Of a stretch of 64,000 nucleotides of DNA, positions 42,477 through 52,061 are shown piece by piece. The DNA comes from Pseudomonas viridiflava (GTDB lineage Bacteria > Pseudomonadota > Gammaproteobacteria > Pseudomonadales > Pseudomonadaceae), in the NCBI RefSeq assembly GCF_001642795.1, contig NZ_LKEH01000027.1, positions 190,573 through 254,572 of the forward strand, written 5' to 3'. How positions within the stretch are numbered: position 1 is the stretch's first letter; each line of letters starts with the position of its first letter. Both the position numbers and the translations under genes were made by a program. Under the pieces are notes generated by a model. The model was not told the origin of the DNA. It ran no database searches and worked only from the letters and a program-made list of their open reading frames with translations.

Positions 42477-44804
42477 GTGACTTCGACCGCTCCCGCCCCC
42501 GCTGAATCCGTGCCTGTCCTAGACTGTCTGCCGACGCAACGGTACACGGTGGCCGTGCGTGCGTTGTGCGAGTTCACCGCCAAGGTGGGCGACCTCGACC
42601 TGCGCTTCACGCCATCGCCCACGGCACAGGAAGGTATCGCTGGACATCGCACGGTCGCTTCCCGACGGGGTGCTGACTATCAGGCCGAACTGAGCTTGAC
42701 GGGTGACTACGAAGAACTGACTGTCAGGGGCAGGGCGGACGGCTACGATCCGGGCCGCAATCAGCTGGAAGAAGTGAAAACCTATCGCGGCGAGCTGGAC
42801 GCCATGCCGGCCAATCACCGGCAGTTGCACTGGGCTCAGGTGAAAGTCTACGGCTGGCTGCTCTGTCAGCAGCTCGATCTTCAGGACGTCACGCTCGCGC
42901 TGGTCTATTTCAACATCGTCAGTGAGCAGGAAACCCTGATTCGAGAACAGTTCAGTGCCGAGGCGCTGCGAGGTTTTTTCGAACAGCAGTGCGCGCTGTT
43001 TCTGAGCTGGGCGCGTCAGGAGCTGGCCCACACTCAGGCGCTGCATCAGTCACTGGATACACTGGCCTTTCCTCATCCCGCGTTTCGTACCGGTCAACGA
43101 ACCCTGGCGGAGTCGGTCTACAAGGCCGTGAGCACCGGGCGTTGTCTGATGGCGCAGGCCCCGACCGGCATCGGCAAGACTGTCGGTACGCTGTTCCCGT
43201 TGCTCAAGGCGATGCCGGTCCAGGCGCTCGACAAGATATTCTTTCTGACTGCCAAGACACCGGGCCGAAGACTCGCGCTGGATGCCTTGCAGGTGATCGG
43301 CAAAAGCTCACCGACGCTCGGATTGCGAGTACTGGAGCTGGTGGCGCGGGACAAGGCCTGCGAGTACCCGGACAAAGCTTGCAATGGCGATTCATGCCCG
43401 CTGGCCAAGGGATTTTATGATCGTTTGCCTGCGGCACGTTCGGCGGCCGTGCAATCGCCCTGGCTGGATCAGGCCGGTATGCGCGATGTCGCGTTGCAGC
43501 ATCAGGTCTGTCCGTATTACCTGAGTCAGGAACTGGCGCGCTGGGCCGACGTCGTCGTCGGCGACTACAACTATTATTTTGACCTAAGCGCGCTGCTGTT
43601 CGGTCTCGGCCAGTTGAATCAGTGGCGCGTCGCGACGCTGGTCGACGAAGCCCACAACATGGTCGAGCGCGCGCGGCAGATGTACAGCGCCAGCCTCGAC
43701 CAAAGTACGGTCAAGACGTTGATCCACACGGCGCCTGAGCCAGTGAAGAAAGCCTTGCAGCGCGTGAGCCGGCAGTGGACAGCGCTGCACAAGGAACAGA
43801 CGGGCGTCTACCAGGCCTATGCCCAGCTGCCGGATAAGTTTCTCAACAGCCTCAACCTCTGCATTTCAACCATCGGTGATCATTTCAACGAACACCCACA
43901 GGCGGTTGACGTTGCGTTGCAAGGCTTCTATCTGGAAGCGATCGGTTTTGTGCGCATTGCGGAACTGTTCGATGAGCACTTCCTGTTCGACATTGCCAAG
44001 CGGGACGTCGGCAGCAAAGGCAGCCTGTCGCGCCTGAGTCTGCGCAATGTGGTGCCCGCGCGCTTCATCCAGCCGCGTCTGACGGCCGCGCGCAGTACGG
44101 TGCTGTTTTCCGCCACACTCAACCCGAGCCATTATTATCGCGATCTGTTGGGACTGCCCGCCAGCACGGTGTGGATTGATGTGGAGTCGCCGTTTCATCA
44201 CGATCAACTGGAGGTGCACATCGTCAGTCGCATCTCTACGCGCTACACCCATCGGCAGGCGTCACTGGCGCCCATCGTCGAACTGATGGCGGAGCAGTTC
44301 CAGGCGCGGCCGGGCAATTACCTGGCGTTCTTCAGCAGTTTCGATTATCTGCAACAGGTTGCGGAGCTGATGGCGCGCACGCATCCGCACATCACGCTCT
44401 GGCAGCAGGCGCGGGGCATGGGCGAGGGCGAGCGTCATGCTTTTCTCGAGCGCTTCACCCTGAGCAGTCAGGGCATCGGTTTTGCGGTGCTGGGCGGCGC
44501 TTTCGGCGAAGGCATCGATTTGCCCGGTGCACGCCTGATCGGTGCGTTCATCGCCACGCTCGGGCTGCCACAGCTCAACCCCGTCAATGAACAGTTCAAG
44601 CAGCGCATGGCGGCCTTGTTTGGCGCTGGCTACGATTACACCTACCTGTATCCCGGCGTGCAGAAAGTCATACAGGCGGCCGGCCGAGTCATTCGCAGCC
44701 AGAGTGATCGTGGCGTGGTGATGCTGATCGATGACCGTTTTGCCGAGCACAAGGTGACGCAGCTGTTTCCTGCCTGGTGGCGTCCAGTCGGCTCAAAGAC
44801 TTAA
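42477..44804 (+). CDS. DinG/XPD-like iron-sulfur DNA helicase
   Basis: The product has 775 residues from GTG 42477; GTG 42510 is also possible. An N-terminal PD-(D/E)xK-like nuclease module seems present (QLEEVKTYRGELDAMP, residues ~95-110). Walker A is APTGIGKT. Four cysteines around KACEYPDKACNGDSCPLAKG and HQVCPYYL fit the XPD-type [4Fe-4S] domain. The DEAH box is TLVDEAHNMVERA and the C-terminal motif is VIQAAGRVIRSQSDRG. It unwinds damaged or R-loop DNA in 5'-3' direction by analogy. Upstream palindrome suggests damage inducibility. Confidence 0.86.
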   Translation: MTSTAPAPAESVPVLDCLPTQRYTVAVRALCEFTAKVGDLDLRFTPSPTAQEGIAGHRTVASRRGADYQAELSLTGDYEELTVRGRADGYDPGRNQLEEVKTYRGELDAMPANHRQLHWAQVKVYGWLLCQQLDLQDVTLALVYFNIVSEQETLIREQFSAEALRGFFEQQCALFLSWARQELAHTQALHQSLDTLAFPHPAFRTGQRTLAESVYKAVSTGRCLMAQAPTGIGKTVGTLFPLLKAMPVQALDKIFFLTAKTPGRRLALDALQVIGKSSPTLGLRVLELVARDKACEYPDKACNGDSCPLAKGFYDRLPAARSAAVQSPWLDQAGMRDVALQHQVCPYYLSQELARWADVVVGDYNYYFDLSALLFGLGQLNQWRVATLVDEAHNMVERARQMYSASLDQSTVKTLIHTAPEPVKKALQRVSRQWTALHKEQTGVYQAYAQLPDKFLNSLNLCISTIGDHFNEHPQAVDVALQGFYLEAIGFVRIAELFDEHFLFDIAKRDVGSKGSLSRLSLRNVVPARFIQPRLTAARSTVLFSATLNPSHYYRDLLGLPASTVWIDVESPFHHDQLEVHIVSRISTRYTHRQASLAPIVELMAEQFQARPGNYLAFFSSFDYLQQVAELMARTHPHITLWQQARGMGEGERHAFLERFTLSSQGIGFAVLGGAFGEGIDLPGARLIGAFIATLGLPQLNPVNEQFKQRMAALFGAGYDYTYLYPGVQKVIQAAGRVIRSQSDRGVVMLIDDRFAEHKVTQLFPAWWRPVGSKT

Positions 44805-44911
44805 GGATCGATATTCAAGCGTCGCTGTCGAACTGCCAGTAAACTGCCGCATCGCTCGCGGTCCGTTCGATTTCTTCTGTACGAATTTTCTTTTTTATCC
44901 ACGGAGGTTGT

Positions 44912-46558
44912 ATGAGTCTCAGTCCTTTCGCCGGCAAGCTGGCACCTGCGCAGTTACTGGTCGATATCCCGAGACTGGTCACGGCTTACTACACCGGCCA
45001 GCCCGATGCTTCGGTCTCCACCCAGCGTGTTTCGTTCGGCACCTCCGGGCATCGTGGTACCTCGTTCGAACTGAGCTTCAACGAATGGCACGTTCTGGCC
45101 ATCAGTCAGGCCATCTGCCTGTACCGCCAGACCAAGGGCATCGACGGCCCGCTGTTCCTGGGTGCCGATACCCACGCACTGTCCACTCCGGCTGCTGCCA
45201 CAGCGCTCGAAGTGCTGGCGGCCAATGGCGTGCAGGTGATGATTTCCCAGGGTGACGAGTACACGCCGACGCCTGCGGTTTCCCACGCGATCATCTGCTA
45301 CAACCGTGGCCGTACCTCGGGTCTTGCGGACGGCATCGTCATCACCCCGTCGCACAACCCGCCCCAGAGCGGCGGCTTCAAGTACAACCCGCCCAACGGC
45401 GGCCCGGCCGACAGCGACGTTACCAAGTGGATCGAGAACAAGGCCAACGAATTGCTGGCCGAGAAGATAGTGGGCGTGTCACGCATGAGCCACGAAAAGG
45501 CCCTGCGTGCTGACACCACTCATCGTCATGACTACGTCAATACGTACGTGGCAGACCTGAAGAATGTCATCGACATGGATGCCATTCGCGATGCCGGACT
45601 GCGCCTTGGCGTCGATCCGCTAGGCGGCGCCGGGGTCAACTATTGGACGGCGATTGGCGAGCATTACGGCCTGAACCTGGACGTGGTGAACAAGTTCGTC
45701 GACCCGACCTTCCGCTTCATGAGCGTCGACTGGGACGGACAGATCCGTATGGACCCCTCGTCCAGCCATGCCATGCAGAGCCTGATCAGCCTGAAGGATC
45801 GTTATCAGGTCGCTTTTGCCTGCGATCCTGATCACGACCGCCATGGCATCGTGACGCCGACCGGCGGGCTGATGACGCCTAACAGCTACCTGGCGGTGTC
45901 CATTGACTATCTGTTTCAGAATCGTCCCGAGTGGCGCGCTGACGCAGCCGTCGGCAAGACAGTCGTCAGCAGCGGCATGATCGACCGTGTCGCCGCGCGT
46001 CTGGGTCGTCGTCTTTACGAAGTGCCGGTGGGCTTCAAGTATTTCGCTGACGGTCTGTTCGAAGGTTCGCTGGGCTTTGGTGGCGAGGAAAGCGCGGGCG
46101 CTTCGTTCCTGCGTCGTGACGGCACGGTCTGGACCACCGACAAGGACGGTCTGATTCCGGCGCTGCTGGCGGCAGAGATCACTGCACGTACCGGCCGTGA
46201 TCCGAGCGAGCACTACCAGACCATGACCGAACAGTTGGGCAAACCGTATTCGACCCGTGTCGATGCCAAGGCCAATCCGCAGCAGAAGGCTTTGCTGAGC
46301 AAGCTGTCGCCGGAGCAGGTCACCTCCACTGAACTTGCGGGCGAGTCGATCCAGAACGTGCTGAGCAACGCGCCGGGCAATGATCAGGCGTTTGGCGGCG
46401 TGAAAGTCATGACTGAAAACGGCTGGTTCGCGGCGCGCCCATCGGGCACCGAAGACATCTACAAGATCTACGCCGAGAGCTTCGTGGGCGAGGATCACCT
46501 GAAACGTCTGGTCGAAGAGGCCCAGGTGCTGGTGGACAGCGCGATTTCTGCGAAGTAA
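44912..46558 (+). CDS. pgm: Phosphoglucomutase (alpha-D-glucose specific)
   Basis: The 548-residue enzyme starts at an ATG behind ACGGAGGTT. It interconverts glucose 1- and 6-phosphate, feeding glycogen/trehalose or UDP-glucose synthesis. The active-site serine is in [15 protein letters not shown] (TPSHNP motif, ~residue 145). The Mg-binding loop is [11 protein letters not shown], and the substrate loop is [30 protein letters not shown]. The phosphate-binding C-terminal [15 protein letters not shown] is present. Length fits the bacterial enzyme. Confidence 0.95.
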   Translation: MSLSPFAGKLAPAQLLVDIPRLVTAYYTGQPDASVSTQRVSFGTSGHRGTSFELSFNEWHVLAISQAICLYRQTKGIDGPLFLGADTHALSTPAAATALEVLAANGVQVMISQGDEYTPTPAVSHAIICYNRGRTSGLADGIVITPSHNPPQSGGFKYNPPNGGPADSDVTKWIENKANELLAEKIVGVSRMSHEKALRADTTHRHDYVNTYVADLKNVIDMDAIRDAGLRLGVDPLGGAGVNYWTAIGEHYGLNLDVVNKFVDPTFRFMSVDWDGQIRMDPSSSHAMQSLISLKDRYQVAFACDPDHDRHGIVTPTGGLMTPNSYLAVSIDYLFQNRPEWRADAAVGKTVVSSGMIDRVAARLGRRLYEVPVGFKYFADGLFEGSLGFGGEESAGASFLRRDGTVWTTDKDGLIPALLAAEITARTGRDPSEHYQTMTEQLGKPYSTRVDAKANPQQKALLSKLSPEQVTSTELAGESIQNVLSNAPGNDQAFGGVKVMTENGWFAARPSGTEDIYKIYAESFVGEDHLKRLVEEAQVLVDSAISAK

Positions 46559-46574
46559 TCGCTGAGGTCAAATT

Positions 46575-46611
46575 AACGGCCCGCCTGCGTTCGCGCAGGC
46601 GGGCCGTTTTT
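46575..46611. terminator. Bidirectional terminator between pgm and the parvulin
   Basis: A 15-base perfect stem, AACGGCCCGCCTGCG with loop TTCG, is followed by five T. The two genes converge here. Confidence 0.9.
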
Positions 46612-46613
46612 CG

Positions 46614-46889
46614 TCAATCCCGGTAAAACACCTGCACCAGGTGGTAGCCGAACTTGCTCTTGATGGGCCCGTGCACGGTGCGCAGCGGCTTTTTGAAAAT
46701 CACCTGATCGATGGCGCCGACCATCTGTCCTGGCCGGACTTCGCCCAGATCGCCGCCGCGTTTGCCGGACGGGCAGCTAGAATGCTTCTTGGCCAGTACA
46801 TCAAACGCCTCGCCCTTGGCGATACGCTGCTTGAGCTGTTCGGCCTCTTCGGCGGTTTTCACCAGGATATGGCGGGCCTGTGCTTTCAT
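46614..46889 (-). CDS. Small parvulin-type peptidyl-prolyl isomerase
   Basis: The 91-residue protein is a single free-standing rotamase domain of the PpiC family: it begins MKAQARHILVKTAEEAEQLKQRIAKGEAFDVLAKKHSSCPSGKRGGDLGEVRPGQM and ends IKSKFGYHLVQV. The His/Cys/Ser residues typical of parvulin active sites are visible (RHILV, SSCPSG, GYHL). It lacks a signal peptide, so it is cytoplasmic. It catalyses cis/trans isomerisation of X-Pro bonds. A near-paralogue lies at 57751-58032. Confidence 0.9.
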   Translation of the reverse strand: MKAQARHILVKTAEEAEQLKQRIAKGEAFDVLAKKHSSCPSGKRGGDLGEVRPGQMVGAIDQVIFKKPLRTVHGPIKSKFGYHLVQVFYRD

Positions 46890-47000
46890 GTCTCGATATC
46901 CAGCAACTGTAAAAGCCTGCCATTATGCCTGTCCTAGCGGCATCTGGCGCTCAGGCGACAGGCAAACGTTTTTCCACCCTGATTTCGTACGGTAGTGATT

Positions 47001-48167
47001 ATGGATTTCCCGGCGTTGTTGAAGATTCTGGCCAGTCAGGACGGATCGGACCTTTATCTTTCCACCGGAGCGCCGCCCTGCGCCAAGTTCAATGGCGTGC
47101 TCAAGCCACTGGGCACCGAAACCCTCAAGCCGGGCGAAGTCGCAAAGATCGCTCAGGGCCTGATGGACGAAGAGCAGAAGCTGGAGTTCCTGCGCGAGCT
47201 GGAAATGAACCTCGCCGTGTCACTGGCGGGCATCGGGCGTTTCCGGATCAACATCTTCATGCAGCGCAACGAAGTGTCGATCGTCGCGCGTAACATCAAG
47301 CTGGACATTCCACGTTTCGAAGACCTGTATCTGCCGCCGGTTCTGCTCGATGTGATCATGGAAAAGCACGGCCTGGTGCTGTTCGTCGGTGCCACCGGTT
47401 CGGGTAAGTCCACCTCATTGGCGGCGCTGATCGACTACCGCAACCGCAACGCCAGCGGCCATATCATCACCATCGAAGACCCGGTCGAATTCATTCACCG
47501 ACACAAGAAATCCATCGTCAATCAGCGGGAAGTGGGCGTCGATACCCGCAGCTTCAGGGCGGCGCTGAAAAACACCCTGCGTCAGGCACCGGATGTGATT
47601 CTGATCGGCGAGATCCGGGACCGTGAAACCATGGAGCACGCGCTGGCATTCGCCGACACCGGGCACCTGGCAATCTCGACCCTGCACGCCAACAATGCCA
47701 ACCAGGCGCTGGACCGGATCATCAACTTCTTCCCGGAAGAACGACGTCCGCAATTGCTGCATGACCTGGGTAACAACCTCAAGGCGTTCGTGTCGCAGCG
47801 TCTGGTCAAAACCCCGGATGGCAAGCGCCGTGCAGCGGTGGAGGTGATGATGGGCACGCCGACCATTCGTGATCTGATCCAGCGTAACCAGTTGAACGAG
47901 CTCAAAGGGATCATGGAGAAGTCCGGCAGCCTGGGCATGCAGACCTTCGACACCGCGCTGTTCAACCTTGCGGTGGAGGGCGCCATCAGCGAAGAGGAAG
48001 CGCTGAAGCATGCGGATTCGCAGAACAACGTGCGCCTGCGCCTCAAGCTGCACGGCGAAAACGGGGTGAACACCCTCACTACAGCGCCTGCTGCGCCGAC
48101 CGGCGCGGCCAAGCCGAGCATGGTCGAGTGGGGGCTGGTCGACGACGAGCCCCCGTCCCAGAGCTGA
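47001..48167 (+). CDS. PilT/PilU family twitching-motility ATPase
   Basis: ATG 47001 gives 388 residues; a GTG six bases earlier is possible. Walker A is GATGSGKST, the Asp box is TIEDPVEFIH, Walker B is LIGEIRDRETMEHAL, and the His box is STLHANNA; all the secretion-ATPase motifs are intact. The N-terminus (FPALLKILASQDGSDLYLSTGAPP) differs from the usual PilT and PilU, suggesting a third paralogue. It should power pilus retraction. The pilB and other pilus genes are not nearby. Confidence 0.85.
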   Translation: MDFPALLKILASQDGSDLYLSTGAPPCAKFNGVLKPLGTETLKPGEVAKIAQGLMDEEQKLEFLRELEMNLAVSLAGIGRFRINIFMQRNEVSIVARNIKLDIPRFEDLYLPPVLLDVIMEKHGLVLFVGATGSGKSTSLAALIDYRNRNASGHIITIEDPVEFIHRHKKSIVNQREVGVDTRSFRAALKNTLRQAPDVILIGEIRDRETMEHALAFADTGHLAISTLHANNANQALDRIINFFPEERRPQLLHDLGNNLKAFVSQRLVKTPDGKRRAAVEVMMGTPTIRDLIQRNQLNELKGIMEKSGSLGMQTFDTALFNLAVEGAISEEEALKHADSQNNVRLRLKLHGENGVNTLTTAPAAPTGAAKPSMVEWGLVDDEPPSQS

Positions 48168-48179
48168 GGGGCAACTTCG

Positions 48180-48938
48180 CTACTGAGCCAGCCATCCGCC
48201 GTCCACGTTCCAGGCTGCGCCACGCACCTGGACTGCCGCATCGCTGCACAGGAACAGCGCCAGCTCACCCAGTTGCTGAGGCGTGACGAAATCCAGTGAT
48301 GGCTGCTTTTCCGCCAACAGGTCGTAACGCGCCTGTTCGGTTCCGCCTCGCTTGTCGATCTGCTGCTGCACCAGCGGGGTCAGCACCCAGCCGGGGCAGA
48401 TGGCGTTGCAGGTGATCTGGGTGGAGGCGGTTTCCAGCGCGACGACCTTGGTCAGACCGATCACGCCGTGCTTGGCCGCCACGTACGCCGCCTTGCCGGT
48501 CGAACCGACCAGCCCGTGCACCGAGGCTATGTTGATGATCCGCCCCCAGCCTTTCCTGCTCATGCCCGGCAGGCTGAGGCGCGTGGTGTGGAAGACGGAG
48601 GACAGGTTGATGGCGAGGATCGAATCCCAGCGCTCGACCGGAAACTCTTCCACGCTGCTGACGTGCTGAATACCGGCGTTATTGACCAGAATATCGACGC
48701 CGCCGAACTCACGCTCGGCATAGGCGATCATGTCCGCGATCTGCGCAGGATCGCTCACGTCGGCCGGATGATGGCCGACCTTGCCGCCAGCCTGTTCGAC
48801 CTGACTGATCACTTCGGATGTGTCACCAAAGCCGTTGAGGATCACGTCGGCGCCAGCCTTGGCCAGTTCGAGCGCGATACCCAGACCGATACCGCTGGTG
48901 GAGCCGGTCACCAGTGCAGTTTTGCCTTGCAGATTCAT
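48180..48938 (-). CDS. hbdH: 3-hydroxybutyrate dehydrogenase
   Basis: The 252-residue SDR starts at ATG 48938 (AAGGAA). It has TGSTSGIGLGIA, NNAGIQHVSSVEEFP, Ser in NIASVHGLVGS, and YVAAKHGV. The IQHVSSVEEFP and LVGSTGKAAYVAAKHG segments are specific to D-3-hydroxybutyrate dehydrogenases, which oxidise 3-hydroxybutyrate to acetoacetate. It lies ten bases after a GntP-type permease and both follow a sigma-54 promoter and an NtrC-type activator, so it belongs to a dedicated 3-hydroxybutyrate uptake and utilisation operon. Confidence 0.9.
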   Translation of the reverse strand: MNLQGKTALVTGSTSGIGLGIALELAKAGADVILNGFGDTSEVISQVEQAGGKVGHHPADVSDPAQIADMIAYAEREFGGVDILVNNAGIQHVSSVEEFPVERWDSILAINLSSVFHTTRLSLPGMSRKGWGRIINIASVHGLVGSTGKAAYVAAKHGVIGLTKVVALETASTQITCNAICPGWVLTPLVQQQIDKRGGTEQARYDLLAEKQPSLDFVTPQQLGELALFLCSDAAVQVRGAAWNVDGGWLAQ

Positions 48939-48948
48939 AATCGATTCC

Positions 48949-50340
48949 TTACACGATGCCGGTGGCGTAGAACGTTGCAATGACGACGAACACCGCCAGC
49001 GTCTTGATCAATGTGATGCCGAAAATGTCCTTGTAGGCTTCTCGGTGGGTCAGCCCGGTCACTGCCAGAAGGGTGATCACTGCCCCGTTGTGCGGCAGCG
49101 TGTCCATGCCGCCGCTGGCCATGGCGGCCACCCGGTGCAGCACTTCCAGCGGGATGTTCGCGGCGTTGGCGGCGGCGATGAAGTTCTGCGACATGGCGGC
49201 CAGGGCGATGCTCATGCCGCCCGACGCGGAGCCGGTGATGCCAGCCAGCAGCGTGACGGTGATCGCCTCGTTCACCAGCGGGTTGGGGATGCTTTTGAGA
49301 CCATTGGCCAGCACCAGAAACCCTGGCAGTGAGGCAATGACTGCGCCGAATCCGTACTCGGAGGCGGTGTTCATGGCGGCCAGCAACGCGCCGCTCACTG
49401 CGCTCTTGGTGCCTTCGGCCAGCCTGCTTTTAATGGCCCGGAAGCCAAAGATCAGCACCATCAGAATACCGACCAGCAGCGCCGCTTCGACCGCCCAGAT
49501 GGCCGTGACCTTGGCTACTTCGGTCTGCACCGGTGCCGCCATGCCCGGCAGCGCGAGTGTGTGGGTCTTGCCGTACCACTGCGGAATCCACAAGGTGAAC
49601 AGCAGGTTCATGACGCCCACGGCGACCAGTGGCGACAGCGCCAGCCAGGGATTGGGCAGCTTGAGGTCAGGGGCAGTCTCCGGTTCGTTGCGCAGTTCGG
49701 TGCCGTAACCTTCACCGGCACGTTGTGCCTTGTTGCGCTGACGTTGCAGATAAAGCATGCCTGCGCTGAACACGAAAATCGAACCGATGAGTCCGAGCCA
49801 CGGTGCCGCCCATGCGGTGGTGTTGAAGAAGGTGGTCGGAATGATGTTCTGGATCTGTGGCGTGCCGGGCAGGGCGTCCATGGTGAACGAGAACGCGCCC
49901 AGAGCAATGGTGGCCGGGATCAGGCGCTTGGGAATGTTGCTCTGCCTGAACATCTCCGAAGCGAACGGATAGACCGCGAATACTACGACGAAAAGTGACA
50001 CGCCGCCGTAGGTCAGCAGTGCGCAGACCAGCACGATCACCAGCATGGCCTGACGCGTGCCCAGCACGCCGATGGCGGCTGCCACAATGGAGCGTGAAAA
50101 CCCGGACAGCTCGATCAGCTTGCCGAACACTGCGCCCAAGAGGAATACCGGAAAATACAGCTTGATGAAGCCGACCATCTTGTCCATGAACACCCCGGTG
50201 AAGGCCGGGGCCACCGCCGAGGGATCGGTCAGCAGCACGGCACCCAGAGCCGCGATGGGTGCGAAAAGAATGACGCTGTAGCCGCGGTAGGCGGCAAGCA
50301 TCAACAGCGCAAGCGCTGCGAGGGCGATGAGAACGCTCAT
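48949..50340 (-). CDS. GntP-family permease, probably for 3-hydroxybutyrate
   Basis: The 463-residue inner-membrane protein starts at ATG 50340 (AGGAGA); upstream starts cross the sigma-54 promoter. It has about 12 membrane segments and belongs to the GntP (gluconate:H+ symporter) family, with IPKRLIPATIALGAFSFTMDALPGTPQIQN as a recognised stretch. First gene of the operon with hbdH, so 3-hydroxybutyrate is the likely substrate. Confidence 0.85.
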   Translation of the reverse strand: MSVLIALAALALLMLAAYRGYSVILFAPIAALGAVLLTDPSAVAPAFTGVFMDKMVGFIKLYFPVFLLGAVFGKLIELSGFSRSIVAAAIGVLGTRQAMLVIVLVCALLTYGGVSLFVVVFAVYPFASEMFRQSNIPKRLIPATIALGAFSFTMDALPGTPQIQNIIPTTFFNTTAWAAPWLGLIGSIFVFSAGMLYLQRQRNKAQRAGEGYGTELRNEPETAPDLKLPNPWLALSPLVAVGVMNLLFTLWIPQWYGKTHTLALPGMAAPVQTEVAKVTAIWAVEAALLVGILMVLIFGFRAIKSRLAEGTKSAVSGALLAAMNTASEYGFGAVIASLPGFLVLANGLKSIPNPLVNEAITVTLLAGITGSASGGMSIALAAMSQNFIAAANAANIPLEVLHRVAAMASGGMDTLPHNGAVITLLAVTGLTHREAYKDIFGITLIKTLAVFVVIATFYATGIV

Positions 50341-50396
50341 CAGGTGTCTCCTGTTGTTATTGTTTTTGATGAAACCGGAACAGCTGGAGTCGACAT

Positions 50397-50413
50397 AGCG
50401 GGTTTCGTGCCAT
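50397..50413 (-). promoter_or_regulatory. Sigma-54 (-24/-12) promoter of the hydroxybutyrate operon
   Basis: On the minus strand TGGCACGAAACCCGCTA gives GG-N10-GC, the RpoN promoter signature (consensus TGGCAC-N5-TTGC). It lies 57 bases before the permease start and agrees with the sigma-54 activator encoded immediately upstream. Confidence 0.75.
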
Positions 50414-50474
50414 GTGAGCAAGATGTTGAAATATATGAGTATTTTCAGTCTTGCCAGAATGCAGACCAAGGTTT

Positions 50475-50492
50475 TGTCTACAAATAGAGACA
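50475..50492. promoter_or_regulatory. Candidate activator site (upstream)
   Basis: TGTCT-N8-AGACA, an inverted repeat about 65 bases upstream of the -24 element. It shares AGAC/GTCT half-sites with the large palindrome at 50568-50599. Confidence 0.4.
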
Positions 50493-50567
50493 GATAACAG
50501 TGCTCAGGTCTGCAGCGCGGCGATCAAGCGATCATAAAGCGCCTGATTACGGGAGATTTAGCGCTAT

Positions 50568-50599
50568 CTCCCTAAAGAGACTGCTGTCTCTTTAGGGAG
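50568..50599. promoter_or_regulatory. 14-base perfect inverted repeat at the activator's 3' end
   Basis: CTCCCTAAAGAGAC is inverted around TGCT and overlaps the activator's stop codon. No T-run follows on the minus strand, so it is a poor terminator, and the AGAC/GTCT halves resemble the site at 50475. It may be an upstream activator sequence about 160-190 bases before the sigma-54 promoter. Confidence 0.45.
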
Positions 50600-52004
50600 A
50601 CTCGGCAATGCCCAAGGTCGCCATTTTCTTGTAGAGAGTGGAGCGCCCCAGGCCCAGTTGGCTGGCTGCCAGCACGACGCTGCCTGCGCACTGATGCAAG
50701 GTGGTTTCGATCAGGTGGCGGTCGAAGCGCTGCCGCGCCTCGCTGAACGTCTCCTTTTGCACGAGGCTGCTGACGCTTGCGGCGGTTGCCTTCAACGGCA
50801 TCAGCGTACCGATGGCTGCCTGAATATCTGCAGCGGTCAGCAACGACTCGTCACTCAACAGCGCGGCACGCTCCAGTACGTTGCGAAGCTCACGGATATT
50901 GCCAGGCCAGGCGTGTCCGGCAAGCACCCCCAGCGCTTCACTTTCCAGCTCATGATGACTGCGCAGTTCTTCCAGAATCGCCTCGCTGAGTGCGGGCAGG
51001 TCCTCGAGACGCTCGCGCAAGGGCGGCACTTTGATAGGCAGCACGTTGAGCCGGTAATAAAGGTCGGCGCGAAACTCGCCGCGCTGGATGGCGGCTTCTA
51101 GGTCAGTAGATGTTGCCGCGATCAGGCGCACATCGCTTTGAAAGACTTCGTTGGAGCCCACCGGCTCGTATTCCTTTTCCTGCAGTACGCGCAGCAGTTT
51201 GCTTTGCAGGGCCAGCGGCATGTCGCCGATCTCGTCTAGAAACAGCGTGCCGCCCTGAGCGATCTTGAGCTTTCCGGGGCGTCCCTTGCGTTCGGCACCG
51301 GTAAAAGCACCGGGTGCGGTGCCGAAGAATTCTGCTTCCAGCAGGGTTTCCGGGATCGCGGCGCTGTTGATACTGACGAACGGCTTGCCCGCCCGGGGCG
51401 AGGCGTTGTGAATGGCGTGGGCCAGCAGCTCCTTGCCAGTGCCGGTTTCACCCAGTAGCAACACGGTTGACTGAGTGTTGGCGCCGCGTCTGGCGCGACG
51501 CTTGACCTCCAGCGACGCCTCGCTGGTGCCAATGAAGTGCGCGAAGCTGTACTTGGCCTGTCGCGCCTTGAGCAGCGAGCGTGTGGTGGCCAGTTCCTGT
51601 TGCATGCTCAGGTAGCGGGTGAGCAGGGGAGACAACGTCTGCAACTGATCGAACAGCGCAAAGCCAATGGCGCCGATCAACCCTCCCGCGTCATCGTGGA
51701 TGGGCAGGCGCATGACCACCAGCGGGTCTTTGGCGGTGTCCATCATGTCCAGCAGGATGGGCTGGCCGTTGCTCGCCACCTGACGCAGCAAACTGCCCGG
51801 AATAACGCTCTCGCAAGGCTGCCCGATGGCTAGGCTCGGATCCTGCAGCCCGAAACGCCGCGCATACCGCTCGTTGATCCAGACGATGCGTGCGTCCTTG
51901 TCGACGATCACCGTCCCTTCACTGGATTGCTCGATGATCTCGAACAGCGAGCGGATCGCCAGGCGCCGGATGCTTTGATAGTCGTTGAGATTGTTGTCGT
52001 TCAT
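50592..52004 (-). CDS. Sigma-54-dependent activator with PAS domain
   Basis: The 470-residue protein has an N-terminal PAS domain (SSEGTVIVDKDARIVWINERYARRFG, residues ~28-53), a central AAA+ domain with Walker A GETGTGKE and the sigma-54-contacting GAFTGA loop in APGAFTGAER, and a C-terminal Fis-type HTH (AASQLGLGRSTLYKKMATLG). No receiver domain, so it senses a ligand through PAS. Being just upstream of the permease/hbdH operon with its -24/-12 promoter, it is probably the activator responding to hydroxybutyrate. Confidence 0.9.
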   Translation of the reverse strand: MNDNNLNDYQSIRRLAIRSLFEIIEQSSEGTVIVDKDARIVWINERYARRFGLQDPSLAIGQPCESVIPGSLLRQVASNGQPILLDMMDTAKDPLVVMRLPIHDDAGGLIGAIGFALFDQLQTLSPLLTRYLSMQQELATTRSLLKARQAKYSFAHFIGTSEASLEVKRRARRGANTQSTVLLLGETGTGKELLAHAIHNASPRAGKPFVSINSAAIPETLLEAEFFGTAPGAFTGAERKGRPGKLKIAQGGTLFLDEIGDMPLALQSKLLRVLQEKEYEPVGSNEVFQSDVRLIAATSTDLEAAIQRGEFRADLYYRLNVLPIKVPPLRERLEDLPALSEAILEELRSHHELESEALGVLAGHAWPGNIRELRNVLERAALLSDESLLTAADIQAAIGTLMPLKATAASVSSLVQKETFSEARQRFDRHLIETTLHQCAGSVVLAASQLGLGRSTLYKKMATLGIAESP

Positions 52005-52061
52005 GGGGGTGTTCCGTCAAAAGCGGGCGCCTGGCCGCACAGACTGTCCGTTTTTACGCAA

